From Verrucomicrobiota bacterium (lineage in GTDB: Bacteria > Verrucomicrobiota > Verrucomicrobiia > JADLBR01): a DNA stretch of 47,250 nucleotides. Below, piece by piece: positions 32,033 to 38,938 of the stretch. Within the stretch, counting starts at the first letter, position 1. Every line of letters begins with the position of its first letter. The stretch is from positions 1 to 47,250 of the forward strand of contig JAKQKQ010000209.1 in the NCBI GenBank assembly GCA_029560585.1. Direction: 5' to 3'. A program made the position numbers and the translations under genes. The notes beneath the pieces are model-generated. The model was given only the letters and a program-made list of their open reading frames with translations. It made no database searches and was not told the DNA's origin.

Positions 32033-32061
32033 TTGACAGGTGGGGGGAGCTCGGCAATAGT
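32033..32061 (+). promoter_or_regulatory. Promoter of the fur-suf operon
   Basis: A consensus -35 TTGACA (32033-32038), a 17-base spacer and a -10 like AATAGT (32056-32061). Transcription would begin near 32068, at or just next to the GTG start at 32067, so the regulator mRNA may be leaderless. Confidence 0.6.
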
Positions 32062-32066
32062 TCGGC

Positions 32067-32624
32067 GTGACAGCGAAGCAATGGGAGAGCGAGGCCGCGC
32101 GCCGACTGGAGGCGGCGGGCCTGCGCGTGACGACGCAGCGACGGGGTGTGCTGCGCGTGCTGCGCGAGGAGTGCGACCATCCGACCGCCGAGGAGCTATT
32201 CCTCCACGCGCGGGCGAGATTGCCGGAGGTGTCGATGGCGACCGTCTACAACACGCTGGACGCCCTGGTGCGCTGCGGGGTGGTGAGGCAGGTCAAGCTG
32301 GATCGGACCGCGATCCGCTATTGTTCGAACATGAGGGAGCACGCGCACTTTTACTGCGAGGACTGCGGGCGGGTTTTCGACGTGAACATCGAGCCGGCCG
32401 CGCTTGCGCTGGCGTGCCATCTGCCGAAGCATCTGGAGCCTGCGCGCGTCGAAGTCGCGATGCGGGGACACTGCCGCGGGTGCCCGAGGAAGGGCAGGAT
32501 GTCGGCGACGCAGGGCCAGGCGACGCTCGCCTTGATTTCTGGTGCGCCAATGCTTTATAGGCCCACTTCCCGGCATGGCGCCCGGGAAAACCAGAAGTTA
32601 TTGCACGACAGGAGGGCCCGATGA
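32067..32624 (+). CDS. Fur/PerR-family metal-dependent regulator
   Basis: A DNA-binding repressor of the Fur family, probably controlling itself and the suf genes. A winged-helix domain (about 10-85) includes [21 protein letters not shown] with H38 at the PerR/Fur metal-site position, and the recognition segment [12 protein letters not shown]. The dimerisation domain has [10 protein letters not shown] (H92, H94, C97, C100), D105, and the second structural-zinc pair C136/C139 (CRGC). The position six residues before H92, Asp in PerR, is Cys86 here. After residue 145 the frame goes on for 40 residues without family similarity and ends in a four-base overlap with sufB (ATGA). The GTG start is the only good one next to the promoter. 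Confidence 0.88.
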   Translation: MTAKQWESEAARRLEAAGLRVTTQRRGVLRVLREECDHPTAEELFLHARARLPEVSMATVYNTLDALVRCGVVRQVKLDRTAIRYCSNMREHAHFYCEDCGRVFDVNIEPAALALACHLPKHLEPARVEVAMRGHCRGCPRKGRMSATQGQATLALISGAPMLYRPTSRHGARENQKLLHDRRAR

Positions 32625-34069
32625 GCAAAGCCACGGATGCGACGATCGACCATTTCGTGAAGCAGGACTACAAGTGGGGCTTCACGACCGACATCGAGCA
32701 GGATTCGCTCCCGGCTGGCCTGAACGAGGACGTGATCCGCGCCATTTCCAAGAAGAAGGGCGAGCCCGAGTTCATGCTCGAGTGGCGCCTGGGCGCGTAC
32801 CGGAAATGGCGTGGCATGGAAGAGCCGCGCTGGGCGAACTTGCGGTATCCGACGATTGACTATCAGTCCATCGTTTACTACGCGGCACCGAAATCGAAAA
32901 AGGATGGGCCCAAGAGCCTGGCCGAGGTGGACCCGAAACTGCTGGAGACGTACGAGAAACTGGGCATTCCCCTCCACGAGCGCGCGCGGCTGGCCGGCGT
33001 GGCCGTGGACGCCGTCTTCGACAGCGTTTCGGTGGCCACGACTTTCAAGGCGCAGCTGGAAAAGGCGGGCGTGATCTTTTGCCCGTTTTCGGAGGCCGTT
33101 CGGGAGCACCCGGAACTGGTGAAGAAATACCTGGGCACGGTGGTTCCCCCGGGGGACAACTTTTTCGCGTCGCTGAATTCGGCGGTATTCAGCGATGGGT
33201 CGTTCTGTTTCGTGCCGAAGGGCGTGCGCTGCCCGATGGAGCTATCGACATACTTCCGCATCAACGCGGCGAACACGGGGCAATTCGAGCGGACGCTGAT
33301 CGTGGCGGAGGAGGGCGCATACGTGAGTTATCTCGAGGGCTGCACGGCCCCGATGCGCGACACCAACCAGTTGCACGCGGCGGTGGTCGAGCTCATCGCG
33401 TTGGAGGGCGCGGAGATCAAATACTCCACCGTCCAGAATTGGTATCCCGGCGACGAGAACGGAGTGGGCGGAATCTACAATTTCGTGACAAAGCGAGGGA
33501 AGGCCATGCGGCGCGCCAAGATCTCTTGGACCCAGGTGGAGACGGGATCGGCCATCACGTGGAAGTACCCCAGCGTGATCCTCCAGGGGGACGATTCGGT
33601 CGGGGAGTTCTATTCCGTGGCGCTGTCCAACATGCGGCAGCAGGCGGACACCGGCACCAAGATGATCCACCTGGGGAAGAACACGCGAAGCACGATCGTG
33701 TCGAAGGGCATCTCGGCCGGGCACGGGCAGAACAGCTATCGCGGACATGTCAGGGTGGCCCGCGGGGCGGACGGCGCGCGAAATTTTTCGCAGTGCGACT
33801 CGTTGCTGGTCGGCGACAAGTGCGGGGCCCACACATTCCCCTACATCGACGTCCAGAATCCGACGGCCGTCGTGGAGCACGAGGCCTCCACGTCCAAGAT
33901 CGGGGAAGATCAGATATTCTACCTGACCGCGCGGGGCATCGAGCTGCAGGATGCCGTGAACATGATCGTCAACGGCTACTGCAAGGAGGTTTTCCGGCAG
34001 CTGCCCATGGAGTTTGCCGTTGAGGCCCAGAAATTGCTGGGCGTGAGCCTCGAGGGCAGCGTGGGCTGA
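32621..34069 (+). CDS. sufB: Fe-S cluster assembly protein SufB
   Basis: The scaffold subunit of the SufBCD complex, which builds Fe-S clusters in the cytoplasm. At 482 residues it has the usual length and shows conserved SufB segments: [81 protein letters not shown] and [15 protein letters not shown], with the late Cys in [30 protein letters not shown] ribosome-binding site precedes the ATG, which overlaps the regulator's stop. It is followed 36 bases later by sufC. It heads an operon sufB-C-D-U-T-S. Confidence 0.96.
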   Translation: MSKATDATIDHFVKQDYKWGFTTDIEQDSLPAGLNEDVIRAISKKKGEPEFMLEWRLGAYRKWRGMEEPRWANLRYPTIDYQSIVYYAAPKSKKDGPKSLAEVDPKLLETYEKLGIPLHERARLAGVAVDAVFDSVSVATTFKAQLEKAGVIFCPFSEAVREHPELVKKYLGTVVPPGDNFFASLNSAVFSDGSFCFVPKGVRCPMELSTYFRINAANTGQFERTLIVAEEGAYVSYLEGCTAPMRDTNQLHAAVVELIALEGAEIKYSTVQNWYPGDENGVGGIYNFVTKRGKAMRRAKISWTQVETGSAITWKYPSVILQGDDSVGEFYSVALSNMRQQADTGTKMIHLGKNTRSTIVSKGISAGHGQNSYRGHVRVARGADGARNFSQCDSLLVGDKCGAHTFPYIDVQNPTAVVEHEASTSKIGEDQIFYLTARGIELQDAVNMIVNGYCKEVFRQLPMEFAVEAQKLLGVSLEGSVG

Positions 34070-34105
34070 GGCGGCCCAGAGGTTTTCGACTGAGGAGAGA
34101 AGGAT

Positions 34106-34867
34106 ATGGACACGCTACTGGAAATAAAGGGCCTGCGGGCCGGGGTCGAGGGACGGGAGATCCTCAAGGGGATTGACCTGGTCATTCGGGCCGGAGAGAC
34201 GCACGCCATAATGGGGCCAAACGGCAGCGGCAAGAGCACGCTCTCGCAAGTGCTGATGGGCCGTCACGACTACGAGGTCACGGGTGGTTCCGTGACGTAC
34301 CTCGGCAAAGACCTGTTGGAGCTGGAGACGCACGAGCGGGCGCTCGAGGGCATCTTTCTGGCATTCCAGTACCCCATCGAGATCCCGGGCGTGAACAACG
34401 TCTACTTCTTGAAGGCGGCCTACAACGCGCTCCGGAAGCACCGCGGGGAGCCGGAGATCGACGCGATGGATTTCCTGGCGATGGTGAAGGAAAAGGCAAG
34501 GCTGCTGGAGTTTGAGGACGATTTCTTGAGGCGGTCTGTGAACGAGGGCTTTTCGGGCGGAGAGAAGAAGCGGAACGAGATATTCCAGATGGCGATGCTG
34601 GACCCGAGGCTGGCGGTGTTGGACGAGACCGACTCGGGGCTGGACATCGACGCGCTGAAGATTGTGGCGCACGGGGTCAACTCGCTCCGGCGCAAGGATA
34701 ATGGATTCCTGGTGATAACGCACTACCAGCGGTTGCTGAATTACATCGTGCCCGATTTTGTGCACGTTTTGGTGGACGGCAGGATCGTGAGATCTGGCGG
34801 GAAGGAGCTGGCGCTTGAGCTCGAGGAGAGAGGTTATGAGTGTGTCGAGCAGCACGCGGCGGCGTAA
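34106..34867 (+). CDS. sufC: Fe-S cluster assembly ATPase SufC
   Basis: A soluble ABC-type ATPase of 253 residues that drives the SufBCD scaffold. Walker A is GPNGSGKST (37-45), the Q-loop region is FLAFQYPIEIPGV, the signature is SVNEGFSGGEKKRNEIFQM, and Walker B is LAVLDETDSGLDIDAL, followed by the switch His in VITHYQRLL. The ATG follows GAGGAGAGAAGG. The gene overlaps the start of sufD by 32 bases. Confidence 0.97.
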   Translation: MDTLLEIKGLRAGVEGREILKGIDLVIRAGETHAIMGPNGSGKSTLSQVLMGRHDYEVTGGSVTYLGKDLLELETHERALEGIFLAFQYPIEIPGVNNVYFLKAAYNALRKHRGEPEIDAMDFLAMVKEKARLLEFEDDFLRRSVNEGFSGGEKKRNEIFQMAMLDPRLAVLDETDSGLDIDALKIVAHGVNSLRRKDNGFLVITHYQRLLNYIVPDFVHVLVDGRIVRSGGKELALELEERGYECVEQHAAA

Positions 34868-36257
34868 GCCCGCAGTGGCCCCGGGGAAGGACGATCGGCG
34901 GGCGAGGGGTGTGGCGCCGCGCGGTGCAGCGGATCCCTCGCGCGACGGGAAACACGCGAAGGACGATCCATTCGTCACGGCGTTCGATCGGACTGCGGAG
35001 GCGCTCTTCGGTGCGGAGCCCGAGTGGTTGCGGGCCGCGAGGCGCGCGGGGATCGGCCACTTTTCGGAACTGGGTTTTCCGACGCCCAAGCACGAGGACT
35101 GGAGATTCACGAACGTGGCGCCGATCCGGGATGCCGGGCTCGCGCCAGCGGTTTCTGCCGGCCAAGTCGCGGGGGCCGGGGTGGGGCGCATCCCCGGCCT
35201 CGAATCCAACGTGCTGGTGTTCGTGGATGGATTTTTCGCGCCGGCGCTTTCTCGGTCAGGGGCGTCTGAGGGTCTCCGGGTGGAGGCGCTATCGGCCGCG
35301 GTGGCCGCAGAGGGAGACGGGATCGTTCGGGAGCATCTCGGAAAAGTGGTCGCCCCGGGCACGCATCCGCTCGTGGCCCTCAACACGGCGTCTTGGCGCG
35401 ACGGGGCCCTCGTGGTATTCGCCGCAGGCCAAACGGTCAAGGAGCCCGTGCATCTCGTGTTCCTCTCCACCGGCAGGTTCGCGGTTGCGCCGCGGGTTTT
35501 GATCGTGTGCGAGCGGGGCAGCGAGGGCTCGGTCGTCGAGAGTTTCCACGGGACTGGCGATACGCCTTGCTGGGTGAACGCCGTGACCGAGGTGGCCGTC
35601 GGTGACGGGGCGCGCATGGAGCACACGAAGTTCCAGTGCGAGAATATGGCCTCCTTCCACACGGCCACCGTGCAGTCGCGCCTGGGACGGGATGCGTATT
35701 TCACATCACACTCGATCGCACTTGGCGGTCTCATAGCGCGCAACGACATCAACACGGTGCTGGCGGGGCAGAATTCCACGAGCGACCTCAACGGCCTGTA
35801 CATCTGCCGCGGGGCGCAGCTGTGCGATCATCACACCATCGTGGATCACGCCGTGGCCAACTGCGCCAGCCACGAGTTCTACCACGGGATCCTCGACGAG
35901 AGATCGCGCGGCGTTTTCAACGGAAAAATATTTGTCAGGAAAGATGCGCAGAAGACGGACGCCAAGCAGACCAACCGGGGCCTGCTTTTGAGCGCCGACG
36001 CGCGCATCGACACAAAGCCGCAGTTGGAGATCTTCGCGGATGACGTCAAATGCACGCACGGTGCCACCGTCGGCCGGCTGGATCGCGAGGCCCTGTACTA
36101 CCTCGAGGCGCGGGGCGTCAATCCGGCCGAGGCCGGGCGGATGCTGACGCACGCCTTCGCGGGTGAGATCATCGGCAGGGTCGCGTTCGCTCCACTCCGG
36201 GAATACATCGACAGATTCATTTTTGATTATCTTGAGGGACTGCCCGCGCTCAGATAA
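34836..36257 (+). CDS. sufD: Fe-S cluster assembly protein SufD
   Basis: The second scaffold subunit of SufBCD, 473 residues. The typical N-terminal part is FPTPKHEDWRFTNVAPI, and the beta-helix core includes FHTATVQSRLGRDAYFTSHS, DLNGLYICRGAQLCDHHT, SHEFYHGILDERSRGVFNGK and QLEIFADDVKCTHGATVG, close to the family signature. The start at 34836 has a GAGGAGAGAGG ribosome-binding site inside sufC. Compared with most SufD proteins, the first 45 residues form an extra basic, low-complexity tail (STRRRKPAVAPGKDDRRARG). Function of the tail unknown. Confidence 0.93.
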   Translation: MSVSSSTRRRKPAVAPGKDDRRARGVAPRGAADPSRDGKHAKDDPFVTAFDRTAEALFGAEPEWLRAARRAGIGHFSELGFPTPKHEDWRFTNVAPIRDAGLAPAVSAGQVAGAGVGRIPGLESNVLVFVDGFFAPALSRSGASEGLRVEALSAAVAAEGDGIVREHLGKVVAPGTHPLVALNTASWRDGALVVFAAGQTVKEPVHLVFLSTGRFAVAPRVLIVCERGSEGSVVESFHGTGDTPCWVNAVTEVAVGDGARMEHTKFQCENMASFHTATVQSRLGRDAYFTSHSIALGGLIARNDINTVLAGQNSTSDLNGLYICRGAQLCDHHTIVDHAVANCASHEFYHGILDERSRGVFNGKIFVRKDAQKTDAKQTNRGLLLSADARIDTKPQLEIFADDVKCTHGATVGRLDREALYYLEARGVNPAEAGRMLTHAFAGEIIGRVAFAPLREYIDRFIFDYLEGLPALR

Positions 36258-36268
36258 AGGAAACGCCC

Positions 36269-36754
36269 ATGTTCGAGGATCTCGACGAGCTCTACCAGGA
36301 GGTGATCCGGGAGCACAGCACGCATCCCAGGAATTTTCGGGCGCTTCCGTCTCCCGCGAGGGCCGTGGATGGCCACAACCCGCTATGCGGTGACCAGGTG
36401 CGGCTGTACGTGGCCATGGATGGCGACAGGGTCGCGGATGTTGGATTCACGGGCCAGGGCTGCGCGATTTCGCGGGCATCCGCCTCGATGATGACGGAGG
36501 CGATCAAAGGGAAATCCCGCGAGGAGATTCGGCGGGCATTCGATTCATTCCACGAGATGGTGACGACCGGTCGATCCGACGCGAAGGGCCTTGGCAAGCT
36601 GACGGTGTTCTCCGGCGTCCACAAGTATCCCGTTCGGGTGAAGTGCGCGATGCTGGCGTGGCACGCGGCGATCGCCGCAATGGAGGGCGGCGTTGCCGAG
36701 GTGTCCACGGAGCAGGCCGAGGAGGCGCCGTCTCCCAAAGGGGGTGAGGCATGA
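36269..36754 (+). CDS. sufU: SufU-type scaffold / sulfur-relay protein
   Basis: A 161-residue IscU-fold protein that accepts sulfur from the cysteine desulfurase. Zinc/sulfur ligands are Cys40 (NPLCGD, with Asp42), Cys65 (GQGCAIS) and Cys126 (VKCAML). The segment after GCAISRASASMMTEAIKGK carries the insertion typical of SufU against IscU. The last 20 residues are acidic and variable. It lies 11 bases after sufD and overlaps sufT by four bases (ATGA). The SufS-SufU pairing is typical of the Gram-positive type SUF system, and is found in other phyla too. Confidence 0.92.
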   Translation: MFEDLDELYQEVIREHSTHPRNFRALPSPARAVDGHNPLCGDQVRLYVAMDGDRVADVGFTGQGCAISRASASMMTEAIKGKSREEIRRAFDSFHEMVTTGRSDAKGLGKLTVFSGVHKYPVRVKCAMLAWHAAIAAMEGGVAEVSTEQAEEAPSPKGGEA

Positions 36755-37296
36755 GTGGGGGGGAATCCATCGAGCTATCGAGGGATTGCGCCGCGGTGGC
36801 GATCCCGGCCGGCCATGTCACGGTGCTGACCAAAGGAACCACCGGCGTGGTGACGCAGGCGCTTGGCGGTTCCTACACGCTGATGACGCCCTCTGGGCTC
36901 TTCCGGATCGACGGCCGCGATGGCGATGCAATTGGTCGGGAGGTGGGGCCGGCCCCCGCAGCGAAGACGGCGCCGGTTGGCGAATTCAACGAGGATGTGA
37001 TCTGGGATCAGATGAAGGCGTGCTTCGATCCTGAGATTCCCGTGAACATCGTAGATCTGGGTCTGGTCTACAGCGTCAGCGTTGAGAAGAGGGAGGACGG
37101 CGGCCGCAAGGTGGGCGTGAAGATGACACTGACGGCGCCCGGATGCGGCATGGGTGAGATCATCCGCCAGGACGTGGTCAATCGCGTGGCCTCCGTGCCG
37201 GGCGTTGATGAAGTAAATGTCGAATTGGTCTTCGACCCGCCATGGAATCAGGGGATGATGACGGAGGCGGCTCGCTTGCAGCTGGGACTGCTGTGA
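36751..37296 (+). CDS. sufT: Probable Fe-S assembly protein SufT
   Basis: A 181-residue protein with an N-terminal beta region (about 1-55: DCAAVAIPAGHVTVLTKGTT) and a C-terminal MIP18/DUF59 domain (VIWDQMKACFDPEIPVNIVD, then LGLVYSVSV, TLTAPGCGMGEIIRQDVVNR, VNVELVFDPPWNQGMM). Cys in PGCGMG is the conserved residue. The two-part form is SufT, a maturation factor for Fe-S proteins seen in SUF operons. It overlaps sufU before it by four bases and sufS after it by four bases (GTGA), so translation of the three is coupled. Confidence 0.9.
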   Translation: MSGGESIELSRDCAAVAIPAGHVTVLTKGTTGVVTQALGGSYTLMTPSGLFRIDGRDGDAIGREVGPAPAAKTAPVGEFNEDVIWDQMKACFDPEIPVNIVDLGLVYSVSVEKREDGGRKVGVKMTLTAPGCGMGEIIRQDVVNRVASVPGVDEVNVELVFDPPWNQGMMTEAARLQLGLL

Positions 37297-38540
37297 GCCG
37301 GGCGGCTCGTCCTTCGAGTTTTGCGGACATGGAGGCCCGGCGCCTGGATTTTCCGGCGCTGGATCAGGACGTCAACGGGAACCGGCTCGTTTATCTGGAC
37401 AACGCGGCCACGACGCAGAAGCCGCGCGCGGTGATCGGAGAGATCCGGCGGTTCTATGAGCGGGACAACAGCAACGTCCATCGCGGTGTCCACGAGCTGA
37501 GCAATCGGGCGACCCTCGGCTACGAGGGCGCGAGGAAGCGGGCCGCCGAGTTCCTGAACGCGACCTCCGCGGAAGAGATCATTTTTACCAGGGGAACGAC
37601 CGAGAGCATCAATCTCGTTGCGTCGGCATGGGGCGCGCGGCACCTGCGGCGGGGCGACCGCATCCTGCTCACGGAGATGGAACACCACAGCAACCTCATC
37701 CCGTGGCAGTTGCTTGCGGCGCGCGCCGGGGCACGATTGGATTTCGTTCCGGTGACGGGCGATGAGGGGCTGCTGGATCTCGGGCGGATCGATGAGTTGC
37801 TCGACGGGACACGGTTGTTTGCGTTTACCCACATCTCGAACGCGCTGGGGACGGTGAATCCGGTCGGGGAATTGTGCCGCCGGGCCAAGGCGGCGGGCGC
37901 CGTGACGCTCGTGGACGCGGCGCAGAGCGCCGGTCATGCGCCACTAAACGTGCGCGAGATCGGGTGCGATTTCCTGGCCCTGTCGGCCCACAAGATGGCG
38001 GGCCCGACGGGCATGGGCTTGCTCTATGGCCGCCGGGAGTTGCTGGAGGCGATGGATCCGTATCAGGGCGGGGGAGAGATGATCTCGAGCGTCGACTTTG
38101 GTGGCAGCACATGGGCGGCGGTGCCCCACAAATTTGAGGCGGGGACGCCCGATATCTCCGGCGCTTTCGGCCTGCGGGCGGCCATGGATTATCTCGACGG
38201 CATCGGCCGCGACAGGATTCTGGAGCATGATCGGGCGCTCGGAGCCTATGCTTACGCCCGGCTCGCGGAGATCCCCGGAATCCGGTTGCTCGGTCCCGCC
38301 GAGGGACGCGCCGGACTCGTCAGCTTCGTGCTCGGCGACGTGCACGCGCACGATGTCGTGATGCTCGCCGACCGGGTGGGCATCGCCCTGCGGGGTGGCC
38401 ACCATTGCACCCAGCCCCTCCACCGGAAACTGGGCGTCGAATCCACCACGCGCGCCAGTTTCTATCTCTACAACACCGCCGAAGAGATCGATCGGTTGGC
38501 GGATGTCCTGCGCGAGATAAAGCGGTATTTTTCGCGCTAG
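37293..38540 (+). CDS. sufS: Cysteine desulfurase SufS
   Basis: A PLP enzyme of 415 residues that takes sulfur from cysteine and passes it to SufU. Motifs are LVYLDNAATTQKP at the N-terminus, NVHRGVHELSNRAT, TEMEHHSNLIPWQ, the PLP lysine Lys234 in LSAHKMAGPTG, and the active Cys372 in RGGHHCTQPLHRK. The motif order and length are those of group II desulfurases. The GTG at 37293 was chosen because it overlaps the sufT stop and leaves the usual 20-30 residues before the LDNAATT motif. It ends the suf operon; repeat modules follow. Confidence 0.95.
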   Translation: MSRAARPSSFADMEARRLDFPALDQDVNGNRLVYLDNAATTQKPRAVIGEIRRFYERDNSNVHRGVHELSNRATLGYEGARKRAAEFLNATSAEEIIFTRGTTESINLVASAWGARHLRRGDRILLTEMEHHSNLIPWQLLAARAGARLDFVPVTGDEGLLDLGRIDELLDGTRLFAFTHISNALGTVNPVGELCRRAKAAGAVTLVDAAQSAGHAPLNVREIGCDFLALSAHKMAGPTGMGLLYGRRELLEAMDPYQGGGEMISSVDFGGSTWAAVPHKFEAGTPDISGAFGLRAAMDYLDGIGRDRILEHDRALGAYAYARLAEIPGIRLLGPAEGRAGLVSFVLGDVHAHDVVMLADRVGIALRGGHHCTQPLHRKLGVESTTRASFYLYNTAEEIDRLADVLREIKRYFSR

Positions 38541-38571
38541 GTCCCATCCGGCGGCCGCCGGACCACCGGGG
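38540..38571. repeat. Module A2, reverse orientation
   Basis: GTCCCATCCGGCGGCCGCCG then GACCACCGGGGG, reverse complement of 27106-27138 with small changes. It starts at the last base of the sufS stop codon. Confidence 0.7.
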
Positions 38572-38578
38572 GTAAGTC

Positions 38579-38652
38579 GTAGGAGCGCGCTTGCGAGCGA
38601 TTCGCGCATGGAATCGCCTGCAAGCAGGCTCGTACTGCCCGGCATCTGAATT
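38579..38652. repeat. Module A, reverse orientation
   Basis: GTAGGAGCGCGCTTGCGAGC, inner hairpins, then TACTGCCCGGCATCTGAATT. It is the reverse complement of 27148-27221 with only a handful of differences. Confidence 0.8.
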
Positions 38653-38701
38653 CTCAGCCCGCTGGAGAACGCCATCGACTCCGCGCGCGTGGTCCGATTT
38701 C

Positions 38702-38732
38702 GCCGGGAGGGATGTCGGCCCCGGCGTCCGCG
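38702..38732. repeat. Palindromic module B (reverse)
   Basis: GCCGGGAGGGATGTCGGCCC then CGGCGTCCGCG, reverse complement of 20042-20071 with small changes in the left arm. Confidence 0.75.
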
Positions 38733-38764
38733 AAGCATCAGGATGCGAACCAATCGCCGCGGCG

Positions 38765-38801
38765 GCTTGGCCGACCCGGCCCGCGAGGCCGCGGGCCCTC
38801 C
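38765..38801. repeat. Palindromic module E (reverse)
   Basis: TTGGCCGACCCGGCCCGCGA then GGCCGCGGGCCCTCCCC, the reverse of module E at 19982-20014 with a stem CGGCCCGCG/CGCGGGCC. Confidence 0.75.
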
Positions 38802-38833
38802 CCAGGATGCCCGCATGGTGCGCCCAAGATCCT

Positions 38834-38856
38834 GTAGGGCGTCTCCGTGAGACGCC
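38834..38856. repeat. Palindromic module C
   Basis: GTAGGGCGTCTCCGTGAGAC then GCC. A seven- to eight-pair stem with a loop of about five bases; related to copies at 20096, 21659, 22771 and 22984. Confidence 0.75.
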
Positions 38857-38938
38857 GCAAGGCAAGGCGGAACGCCATGCGCCGCCCCATCTGCCCAGAT
38901 TGAACTGGGGCGCCATCCATGTTCAGATTCGGATTTGT

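Larger units (their letters stand above)
38653..38938. other. Convergent gap with modules B, E and C; no gene
   Basis: The rest of the sufS-recJ gap holds B, E and C copies in a row and no plausible reading frame. The order B, E, C here against E, B, C at 19982-20112 shows that modules are shuffled as units. Confidence 0.6.

Noticed and set aside
27180-38640. Short minus and plus frames with a shared start like MRAIRAW-x-RLQAGSYCPASEF
   Set aside because: The two similar 'proteins' near 27209 and 38591 are translations of palindromic module A and are not genes. They are evidence for the DNA repeat instead.
19982-38856. Possible CRISPR array
   Set aside because: Repeats are scattered over 25 kb, differ in type and orientation and have no regular spacers; no cas genes are present.
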